A stretch of DNA of 29,605 nt. It comes from an uncultured Eubacteriales bacterium. GTDB lineage: Bacteria; Bacillota; Clostridia; Oscillospirales; Acutalibacteraceae. The notes beneath the pieces were generated by a model. It searched no databases and had not been told where the DNA came from. It worked only from the letters and a program-made list of their open reading frames with translations. A program made the position numbers and the translations under genes. The stretch covers positions 1 to 29,605 of the forward strand of contig CAKVEA010000010.1 in NCBI GenBank assembly GCA_934728355.1, given 5' to 3'. The number at the start of each line of letters is the position of its first letter. The stretch's first letter is position 1. Below, piece after piece: positions 22,851 to 29,605 of the stretch.

Positions 22851-24713
22851 TTGGAAAATAAAAATAAAGTTTGGAAAAGTATACTTGCTTTTTTAGGATT
22901 ACCACTTTTGATAGTTTTGACTTTTGCACTTGTAAACGGTATCTCCCCTTCTAAAACATATAATTATTCGGAGATAATAGACAAATTCAAAAACCAGCAA
23001 GTAGTTAAGTACACTATGAATCTTGGTTCCGGAAATATGGAAATAACACTTAAAGACGAAAGTGTAATATACTACACAGCTCCGAGTGCAAACCTAATGT
23101 ATATGGATATAAAAGATTATGTGGAAGAGTATAATGCTAAAAATGAAAATGCCCCCATGGTTTATGATATTACCAAACCTGCTGAAACTTCATGGATAAC
23201 AAGCAGTATTACATTTGTGATTTTACCCACCTTAATGTTATGCTTAGTCGGATGGATTTTCATAAAAAAACTAAGTGCTTTAAACGGTGAAAGTGGTCGT
23301 CAGTTTGGATTTGGAAAAGCACGCTTTAAAAATAATCCAAATGATTCAAGAAAAGCAACTTTTAAAGATGTTGCGGGAGCAGATGAAGAGAAAGAAGAAC
23401 TTTCCGAAATAGTTGATTTTCTTAAATCGCCCGAAAAATATACAGCAATCGGTGCGAGAATTCCCAAAGGTTTACTTTTGGTAGGCCCTCCTGGAACAGG
23501 TAAAACTTTGCTTGCAAGAGCAGTCGCCGGAGAGGCGGGAGTTCCGTTTTTTTCTATGTCAGGGTCAGATTTTGTTGAGATGTTCGTAGGTGTAGGAGCA
23601 TCGAGAGTAAGAGATTTGTTTGAACAAGCAAAACGAAATTCACCTTGTATAATTTTTATAGATGAAATAGATGCAGTTGGCCGCCAACGTGGTTCAGGAC
23701 TCGGAGGAGGGCACGATGAACGTGAACAAACATTAAATCAATTACTTGTTGAGATGGACGGCTTCGGAGAAAACGAGGGTGTCATAATGATAGCAGCTAC
23801 AAACAGACCAGACATACTCGATCCTGCACTTATGAGACCCGGTAGATTCGACAGAAGAATATATGTGGGTTACCCGGACATAAAAGGAAGAGAAGAAATA
23901 CTTAAAGTCCACGCAAAAGGTAAAACTTTTGCTCCAGATGTAAAACTAAAAACTATTGCCAAAACAACAGCAGGATTTACAGGAGCCGATCTTGAAAATC
24001 TTATCAACGAGGCTGCTATTTTGTCTGTCAGACGTGGGCTGAAAATGATAGGTATGACTGAAATAGAAGAAGCTACTGTTAAAGTTTCAATCGGACCGGA
24101 AAAAAAATCAAAAGTTATAAGTCAAGAAGATAAAAAACATGTTTCTTATCACGAAGCAGGCCATGCAATAACCTCGTATTCTTGTAAAACTCAAGATGAA
24201 GTTCATGAAATTTCAATCATTCCAAGAGGGTCAGCAGGAGGATATACATTATATCTACCTGAAAAAGATGAAACATATGTGTTTAAAAATAAATTAAAAG
24301 AAGAAATCATAGTTTGTCTTGGCGGAATGGCAGCAGAAAAATTAATTTTAAAAGACACTTCTACAGGAGTCTCCTCAGATATTAAACGTGCAACAGCACT
24401 GGCAAGATCAATGGTAACAAAATACGGAATGAGTGAAATTCTTGGGCCAATTGTTTTCGAAGAATCAAGTTCTGAAGTATTTATAGGAAAAGACGGAGGC
24501 CATGTGAGAGAATATTCAGAATCAACGGCTTCTAAAATAGATGAAGAAATTCAAAAAATAATTACGTCTTGCTACAATAAATCCCAAAAAATCCTTGAGG
24601 AAAATATAGAAAAACTTCATGCTTTGGCAGAATATTTAATTATAAACGAAAAAATGAACAAACAACAATTTCAGGATTTAATGGAAAAAGGAGGAAGCGA
24701 ATTAAATGGATAA
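22851..24713 (+). CDS. ftsH: ATP-dependent zinc metalloprotease FtsH
   Basis: A 620-residue membrane AAA+ protease that removes misfolded or short-lived membrane and regulatory proteins. Two membrane helices (about 8-27 and 117-137) flank a small external domain; then come Walker A GPPGTGKT (about 212-219), Walker B IIFIDEID, the arginine-finger MRPGRFDRR and the M41 zinc site HEAGH (about 434-438). The open frame starts upstream with GTG and ATG, but GGAGTGATG there looks like the RBS, which leaves TTG at 22851 as start. Its end overlaps the htrA start by eight bases. Confidence 0.96.
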   Translation: MENKNKVWKSILAFLGLPLLIVLTFALVNGISPSKTYNYSEIIDKFKNQQVVKYTMNLGSGNMEITLKDESVIYYTAPSANLMYMDIKDYVEEYNAKNENAPMVYDITKPAETSWITSSITFVILPTLMLCLVGWIFIKKLSALNGESGRQFGFGKARFKNNPNDSRKATFKDVAGADEEKEELSEIVDFLKSPEKYTAIGARIPKGLLLVGPPGTGKTLLARAVAGEAGVPFFSMSGSDFVEMFVGVGASRVRDLFEQAKRNSPCIIFIDEIDAVGRQRGSGLGGGHDEREQTLNQLLVEMDGFGENEGVIMIAATNRPDILDPALMRPGRFDRRIYVGYPDIKGREEILKVHAKGKTFAPDVKLKTIAKTTAGFTGADLENLINEAAILSVRRGLKMIGMTEIEEATVKVSIGPEKKSKVISQEDKKHVSYHEAGHAITSYSCKTQDEVHEISIIPRGSAGGYTLYLPEKDETYVFKNKLKEEIIVCLGGMAAEKLILKDTSTGVSSDIKRATALARSMVTKYGMSEILGPIVFEESSSEVFIGKDGGHVREYSESTASKIDEEIQKIITSCYNKSQKILEENIEKLHALAEYLIINEKMNKQQFQDLMEKGGSELNG

Positions 24714-26067
24714 TTTTGATGATACAAAAGAATTGGATTTTAAAATATCCGAAAGAATTCAAGATAATAGTTTAAATGAAGAAAAATCAGGAGAAAGAGA
24801 TATTTTTTCAAACCATGAAGAAATAAATTTTGAAGATAGTCCAAATCCTAATAAAGACCATGACAAAAAAATAAAGTCTTTTCTTTCGACTACTATCGGG
24901 ATACTTGTATTTCTCGTTGTAATACTAATAGTTTGCATAGTATACTTTTGGAAAAATGGTTATATCTCTACTTCTAAATCGAATCTGAAAAATATTATAA
25001 GTTCATCAAATCAAAATAATTCTCAACTCGATGAGCCGAATATAAAATTTGAACAAAAACCCGAAGACGAAAATCAGTTGTCTGCTGAAACAGTTTATAA
25101 TAAATTGGCACCTTGTGTGGTTGGAGTAGTAGTTTATGATTCAGAAGCAAATATTATTTCAGACCCAATAAGCCAAGGATCAGGTGTTATAATTGATGAA
25201 AAAGGCTATATAGTAACAAATTCTCATGTTGTTAACAATTCAAAAAAGAATAATATAAAAATTGTTTCTAATACCAATGAAGAATTTTCTGGAAAAGTTG
25301 TGGGGTATGATATTCGCACAGACCTAGCAGTTATAAAATGTGAAAAATCCGGACTTTCATGTGCCACTTTAGGAGATTCCGATCAAGTAAAAGTAGGTGA
25401 ATCCGTATTAGCACTCGGAAACCCTTTGGGCCTTGATTTTGCCAGCACATTAACCCGAGGAATAGTTTCAGCTGTAAATCGTTCAAAAAGTATATCTTCT
25501 TCAAATAGTTTAGTAAAATACATTCAAACTGATGCAGCAATCAATCCGGGAAATTCCGGTGGCCCTCTTATCAATATGTACGGTCAGGTTATAGGAATCA
25601 ATTCAATGAAAATAGGTGCTGCAGGACTTGAAGGAATGGGATTCGCCGTACCTTCAAACGATGTAAAAAAAGTAGTTAGCGATATAATTAGCAGAGGGTA
25701 TGTTTCGGGTAGAGTCAGACTTGGTATAAGTGCAATGCAAGTTACTGCATATCAGTCTCAAATGTATAATGTCCCCGTTGGCATATTAGTTCATAAAATT
25801 TACAGTGGTAGCAGTCTTGAATCAGCTAATGTTCAAAATGGAGATATCATAACGAAAATAAATAATATAGATATAAACAGTTTCGATACATTTTACGGAG
25901 AACTTTCTAAACATAGTCCCGGTGAAACAATTTCTCTCACTGTTTTCCGACGCAAATCGTCTATGGATTCATCAAACAAAGATAGCACTACATTTAATGT
26001 AAACGTAGTTCTTCTTGAAGACAGAGGAGAAACTCAGGAAGAAGAACAAATAAATTCAAGACAATAA
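24706..26067 (+). CDS. htrA: HtrA/DegP-like membrane-anchored serine protease
   Basis: A 453-residue protein-quality-control protease. A charged cytoplasmic tail of about 58 residues leads to one membrane helix (59-82), so the protease lies outside the membrane. The trypsin-like domain carries His174 (NSHVV), Asp206 (RTDLAVI) and Ser284 (GNSGGPL), followed by one PDZ domain (about 340-440). Its start overlaps the end of ftsH; it ends the operon at the terminator 26081-26115. Pairing of FtsH and HtrA is consistent with envelope stress handling. Confidence 0.95.
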   Translation: MDNFDDTKELDFKISERIQDNSLNEEKSGERDIFSNHEEINFEDSPNPNKDHDKKIKSFLSTTIGILVFLVVILIVCIVYFWKNGYISTSKSNLKNIISSSNQNNSQLDEPNIKFEQKPEDENQLSAETVYNKLAPCVVGVVVYDSEANIISDPISQGSGVIIDEKGYIVTNSHVVNNSKKNNIKIVSNTNEEFSGKVVGYDIRTDLAVIKCEKSGLSCATLGDSDQVKVGESVLALGNPLGLDFASTLTRGIVSAVNRSKSISSSNSLVKYIQTDAAINPGNSGGPLINMYGQVIGINSMKIGAAGLEGMGFAVPSNDVKKVVSDIISRGYVSGRVRLGISAMQVTAYQSQMYNVPVGILVHKIYSGSSLESANVQNGDIITKINNIDINSFDTFYGELSKHSPGETISLTVFRRKSSMDSSNKDSTTFNVNVVLLEDRGETQEEEQINSRQ

Positions 26068-26080
26068 AATACTATAATCA

Positions 26081-26115
26081 GACAGTCATTAAAATGACTG
26101 TCTATATTTTTTATT
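26081..26115 (+). terminator. Intrinsic terminator of the tdk/dnaB-to-htrA run
   Basis: GACAGTCATT and AATGACTGTC make a 9-10 bp stem (26081-26102), followed by TATATTTTTTATTT. It separates the housekeeping operon from the phage-type genes. Confidence 0.9.
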
Positions 26116-26206
26116 TGCTTTTTAAAAATCAACTTTTTAAGCTTTTAGGTTGAATAATGAAAATATATTTTTCAATTAATTATTTTTCAAGGAGGTACCA
26201 CCAACA

Positions 26207-27070
26207 ATGGTTACAAAACAAATATATTTAAATGTTTGGAATTTAAACCACACCGACATATATGTAAACAAAGGTGAAATTAATTCCAGAAACATTGAAG
26301 TGTATTTCGACACAGGAAACGGCACATTTTTAAACCTTTCAGGAAAATCAATAATATTTTATGCTTTAAAACCTGATGGAACTGCCATTTATAATACTTG
26401 TACCGTAGACGAGTCAAAAAACAAAGTTTCCTTAAACTTAACGTCTCAAGTTCTCGCTGTTTCAGGAGTTTTAACCTGCGAATTTCATATTTTTTCAGGT
26501 GAAGAATTGCTTTTGAAAGTCACTGGATTAAAAATAATAGTTTCAGATACAAGTGATTTTTCAGAAGCTATAGAAAGTACTTCAGAATTTAATAGTTTGA
26601 TTTCCGCAATAGAAAATGCTAATTCTTTTTCGAATTCAATAGGAAACATTTCTAACCTTTCAACAACAGAAAAATCAACTATAGTCGGAGCAATAAATGA
26701 AGTGAATTCAAAAAGCTCTTCCTGCTCTCCTACCATTTTGTATAGTAATAATTCAGGAACACAGTCAATTATATCTTTAAGTGATAGTGTTGAAAATTAT
26801 AATTTCATAGAAATATACTACCACAGAACTCCAACAGTAAAACTGTCTACAAAAGTTTATAAGGTATCTGGAAATAATACATTATTGAAAGATATAACTT
26901 ATTCAGAAAGTTCAGGCGAAATTGTAATACGAACTTCTACAATAAGTTTTTCAGGTGATACGGTATTATGGCAAACCTCTTATTGCGGACATTGCACAAT
27001 TAAAGAAACATTATCTCAACCAGTAAAAGGAAACTTATTTTACATAACACAAGTAATCGGATATAAATAA
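26207..27070 (+). CDS. Phage baseplate upper protein (BppU/DUF2479-like)
   Basis: A 287-residue phage-type structural protein. The N-terminal part (1-115) has the BppU beta-domain pattern: KQIYLNVWNLNHTDIYVNKG, RNIEVYFDTGNGTFLNLSGKSIIFYALKPDGT, and GVLTCEFHIFSGEELLLKV. Then comes the phage fibre linker LSTTEKSTIVGAINEVNS (about 149-166), and a beta-rich tail with no recognised domain. BppU joins receptor-binding proteins to the baseplate. AAGGAGG lies 11 bases before the ATG. No other tail, capsid or integrase genes are in view, so it may be a remnant or a domesticated piece. Confidence 0.75.
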   Translation: MVTKQIYLNVWNLNHTDIYVNKGEINSRNIEVYFDTGNGTFLNLSGKSIIFYALKPDGTAIYNTCTVDESKNKVSLNLTSQVLAVSGVLTCEFHIFSGEELLLKVTGLKIIVSDTSDFSEAIESTSEFNSLISAIENANSFSNSIGNISNLSTTEKSTIVGAINEVNSKSSSCSPTILYSNNSGTQSIISLSDSVENYNFIEIYYHRTPTVKLSTKVYKVSGNNTLLKDITYSESSGEIVIRTSTISFSGDTVLWQTSYCGHCTIKETLSQPVKGNLFYITQVIGYK

Positions 27071-27094
27071 AAATTTTATAAAGGAGTAATTAAA

Positions 27095-27385
27095 ATGGCT
27101 ATAATCAAAAAATTAAATTCAAAAGAGTATAATATCCCAACAACTTATCACCGAATAGTAAGTGTAAATAATATAACCAACCATGCAAGTATAATAGAAA
27201 TAGCATCATATGAAAATAAAGAAAAAAGGCAAATAGAAAAAGAAGCTTTATTGCTCGGAAATCCAATGGATGTTTTCATAAGTACAGAATATTTAAACAC
27301 ACCTTATAATGAAAACTTTAATGTTTCATCTGCATATGAATATTTAAAGTCTTTAGACAAATTTTCAGAATGTACTAATGATTAA
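27095..27385 (+). CDS. Small phage tail-associated protein
   Basis: A 96-residue protein of the kind found just after BppU-like genes in Firmicute prophages: MAIIKKLNSKEY, TTYHRIVSVNN, then IIEIASYENKEKRQIEKEA and a mixed C-terminal half ending AYEYLKSL. Function unknown. AAAGGAG is eight bases before the ATG. It follows the baseplate gene by 24 bases and ends at a terminator, so the two form one unit. Confidence 0.65.
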   Translation: MAIIKKLNSKEYNIPTTYHRIVSVNNITNHASIIEIASYENKEKRQIEKEALLLGNPMDVFISTEYLNTPYNENFNVSSAYEYLKSLDKFSECTND

Positions 27386-27422
27386 AAAAATCCCCACTAA
27401 AATACAAGTGGGGATTTTTTAT
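27384..27422 (+). terminator. Intrinsic terminator after the phage gene pair
   Basis: AAATCCCCACT and AGTGGGGATTT (27388-27398 and 27407-27417) form an 11-bp stem with an eight-base loop, followed by TTTTATTTT. Confidence 0.92.
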
Positions 27423-28297
27423 TTTCAATAAAAAACAAAAATCACATAGACATCTATAAAAAATTAATATATGTATGCAATTTTATAATTACATATAACT
27501 AAAAACTTTATTTTAACTTATTACAATAAAAATGATATTCACAGACTTTCAAAGTTAAATATAGATTATTTTTTGGGGAATTCCTTACGACATTATTATC
27601 AAAAAATATATCTTATTATCTCTATCGTGAATTATATCCATATTATGGTATATCCAAGTTGAAAAATAAAATTCTGTTTTTTTGGATAAATTTGATTTTT
27701 TAAAATGAATTTGAGAATAAATTTTATATTTTTAATTAAATTTTCTCCACTTGCTCGTTCTCTGAACATGTGAGATTCTATATTGTCACTTTGTGTAATT
27801 AACAAATCAAGGAGTTACCCTATGCTATAGTGGGTTCCAATATTTCCATATTAAATTCGTCTTTCAAAGCTTATTTATTATAAGGTTCAACACTGTTTAA
27901 AATAAAATACAGTGCGAAGTAATTTTTCTAAAAACACACTTTTCTTAAACTTCAATCATTTATAATTCTATACTAAACACCAATACAATATTGTTAAAAC
28001 TGGTGGAGCAGATTGCCCCAAACACGAATATCATTGTACATTATAAAATTAATACAAATCTAAGTGTTTGTCTAATGGACATTTGGCAAAAGCTTGTTAT
28101 TTATATACAATGTGAACTCCCAATTTTCCTAGCTTTGAGAGGTTTTGCCTTAAAAATTATTTACCTAACTTAAGACTAGCTAAATTTTTTATACTGTTTT
28201 CTATTATTTTATCATACACCCATTATTTTTACGAGGATTCCATCTTTTTTATAAGGATTTATTAAAATATAAATCTTATGTATAAGTTGCATATATT
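27423..28297. other. Gene-poor, decayed AT-rich stretch
   Basis: No intact gene is seen. On the minus strand about 27650-27790 an open stretch reads RERASGENLIKNIKFILKF and is broken at a run of seven As; just above it are VEPYNK and ALKDEFNMEILEPTIA, split by stops. On the plus strand 27972-28262 a dead Cys-rich frame is listed apart. The rest holds nothing I can name. Confidence 0.5.
27972..28262 (+). pseudogene. Decayed Cys-rich reading frame
   Basis: One frame of 97 codons has protein-like content but three stops. It reads TKHQYNIVKTGGADCPKHEY, HCTL-stop-N-stop-YKSKCLSNGHLAKACYLYTM, then a stop (TGA), and TPNFPSFERFCLKNYLPNLRL. The cysteine pattern (CPxHxxxC, KC, AC, FC) suggests a metal-binding tail such as that of a radical SAM/SPASM protein, but this is weak. 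No start or RBS is seen. Confidence 0.35.
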
Positions 28298-29013
28298 ATG
28301 GGAGTTCTGCATATTGCTAAGCATTCATCAGGGTCCGCACTGAATATGTTTTTAGAGTTTAACATAACGAATGATTATACGTACAATAAATATTTTAGTT
28401 TTACAAACCAAGAATTAGAGGTATTATACTCCAAACAAAGCAAACTTTCGATATCACAGCTTAGATATTGATACAACGGTTACCACACTTGTAATAATTT
28501 GCAAATTTATAATCCACGTTCAGTTGCTTTAGACTTGAATCAGGGCAGTTGTCAAAGCTACTGGATTAACACGGGACCTACTGATGAAATTAATTATTAC
28601 ATTGAGAATAATGTGGAAAAATTAAGAAACAATATACGAGAATACTTGTTAATATTCATTTAGAAGGATATGGTGCAGAGCAAATAAATTTAGATACTTT
28701 CTGCAATGAAAATTCGCTCGCTTGCATAATCACACTTGTGTACTACTTAAGCGCCAGAACAAAATATAAAATCTTACATTAAATGCCTGTATGAATTGGT
28801 TTTGAAGACTTCATTTTATATCCAAATGATAAAAACAAACCCGCTTTCATCATTGAACTAAAAAAGGATTCCACCCCTGAAGAAGCTTTAAATCAAATAA
28901 AAGAAGAATGCTATTCTTTAGCTTTGAAGTATTATACAGGACAAAAGCTCGCTGTTGGCATTACTTATGATAGTAAACAAAAGCAATACTACATCAAAAT
29001 TGAGAAATTTTAA
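28298..29013 (+). pseudogene. DUF1703-type AAA-ATPase/PD-(D/E)XK family, decayed C-terminal half
   Basis: Three pieces line up with the C-terminal half of AAA-ATPase-like proteins carrying a PD-(D/E)XK nuclease (DUF1703). 28298-28468 reads MGVLHIAKHSSGSALNMFLE and YNKYFSFTNQELEVLY, then a TGA where members have Trp, then YNGYHTCNNLQIYNPRSVA and SYWINTGP to a TAG at 28661. A shift of frame follows: GYGAEQINLDTF and SLACIITLVYYLS to stops at 28780 and 28792. Last, GFEDFILYPNDKNKPAFIIELKK, with the nuclease core ELK, runs to the TAA at 29011. The ATP-binding half is missing. Dead gene; function of the family is unclear. Confidence 0.75.
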
Positions 29014-29031
29014 TTTAAAAATCAATAAAAC

Positions 29032-29080
29032 GGAGTACATTGCAGCTAAAAAACTGTGATATACTCCATTTTTTATTTTA
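29032..29080 (+). terminator. Intrinsic terminator after the DUF1703 pseudogene
   Basis: GGAGTA...CAG and CTG...TACTCC form an interrupted stem (29032-29067), followed by ATTTTTTATTTT. Confidence 0.7.
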
Positions 29081-29149
29081 TTTAAAAAACAACTTGATTC
29101 ATTTTTAGGTATATAAATATTACTCCAAGCAATTGTGTCCATGAAAACA

Positions 29150-29353
29150 TTAAAAGTTAAACTTAGAGGATATTTTCTCTAAAAAATCATACAAGCTGCT
29201 GTATTGATTCAAGTTGCCTAATTCGATCAATCTTTCTTTATATGAAATATTTGTTTCAATATCAGAAACCTCTTCCACGTTTCCGTTAGCTAAAGCATTA
29301 TTAGTAAAACTACTAATCAGAATAAAAAATTATTCTTCAAAATGAATCGTCAT
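29150..29353 (-). pseudogene. Small decayed gene on the minus strand
   Basis: The frame begins ATG ACG at 29353, has a stop after MTIHFEE at 29332, then runs on open as FFILISSFTNNALANGNVEE to a stop at 29150 via ERLIELGNLNQYSSLYDFLE. The ATG overlaps the stop of a short frame above it (ENMFRLTVDVDIEEMNYTIK, stop at 29350) as ATGA, which suggests two once-coupled genes. Not recognised. Confidence 0.4.
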
Positions 29354-29452
29354 TTTATAGTATAGTTCATTTCCTCAATATCTACATCAACTGTAAGTCT
29401 AAACATATTTTCTAATTTTTATAATTTTCTTTCTTATTCTTAAATCAATCTA

Positions 29453-29605
29453 TTAAAAATTGTTGTAGACAAATGTTATTTTCCCGTCTTGATTTTCTAG
29501 CATTGCAAATATCAGCAGTAAAATTCCAAGCATTATTAGTAACAATTTAAAAATATAACTTTTCCCAACTTTATGAATAATGCTCTGTAATTTTTCTATC
29601 AACAT
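29453..29605 (-). CDS. Small membrane peptide, possibly the end of a longer gene
   Basis: From the ATG at the right edge this frame codes 50 residues with one hydrophobic helix (FKLLLIMLGILLLIFAML), ending KITFVYNNF. Since the frame reaches the window edge it may be the 3' part of a larger gene. Not recognised. Confidence 0.35.
   Translation of the reverse strand: MLIEKLQSIIHKVGKSYIFKLLLIMLGILLLIFAMLENQDGKITFVYNNF

Noticed and set aside
23000..24713. Possible oddities in ftsH and dnaB such as inteins or missing motifs
   Set aside because: Walker motifs, HEAGH and lengths are all normal.
27991..28173. 60-codon plus-strand open frame starting MLKLVEQIAP
   Set aside because: The next frame over has more protein-like content; no RBS, no known likeness.
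28469..28471. TGA read as Trp (changed genetic code)
   Set aside because: TGA closes the lipase gene, no essential gene in the window has in-frame TGA, and the pseudogene also has TAG, TAA and a shift.
28918..29142. Minus-strand open frame of 74 codons
   Set aside because: It lies opposite the recognisable C-terminal end of the DUF1703 pseudogene and its terminator.

Overview
The window is a very AT-rich chromosomal segment of a Gram-positive, probably endospore-forming Firmicute of the Clostridia type. The evidence is the spoIIGA-sigE pair, the CdaA/CdaR c-di-AMP pair, MEP-pathway dxs with ispA, Clostridia-style Shine-Dalgarno sites, frequent TTG/GTG starts and intrinsic terminators. The species cannot be named from the sequence. 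The secreted LRR proteins suggest a host- or gut-associated life style, which is inference.

Region 1 (1-5549, minus strand) is a tandem family of secreted BspA-like leucine-rich-repeat (LRR) proteins: three complete genes plus the first 25 codons of a fourth at the left edge. Each has a Sec signal peptide, an N-terminal segment that reads like an F-box, a shared middle domain, 8-12 LRRs of 23 residues and a conserved C-terminal cap. A near-identical cassette of terminator, sigma-A promoter, RBS and signal-peptide start recurs three times. At two of the three places it carries the fossil 3' end of a small double-glycine leader peptide gene, whose only intact copy (5331-5549) is at the head of the cluster.

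Region 2 (5761-13887, minus strand) holds an ASCH-NUDIX fusion, queH and a half-size PnuC-like membrane protein. A long operon follows: cdaA, cdaR, nusB, ispA, dxs, a class 3 lipase and a small membrane protein.

Region 3 (13994-18621, minus strand) holds a SufS-like cysteine desulfurase, a structured intergenic element, an unknown secreted protein, a five-tRNA operon (Gly, Arg, His, Gln, Lys) and sigE with its processing protease gene spoIIGA. In SpoIIGA the catalytic DTG is DTC.

Region 4 (18736-26115, plus strand) starts divergently with tRNA-Ser and tdk, then dnaB, tilS, hpt, ftsH and htrA, ending at a strong terminator. These are ordinary housekeeping genes.

Region 5 (26207-29605) is accessory. 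Two phage tail/baseplate-type genes are enclosed by terminators. About 2.2 kb of decayed DNA follows: a Cys-rich dead reading frame, a DUF1703-type AAA-ATPase/PD-(D/E)XK pseudogene, and minus-strand fragments at the right edge.

The best candidate for something undescribed is the LRR cluster: secreted F-box-like/LRR proteins multiplied together with a shared expression cassette behind a double-glycine peptide gene.
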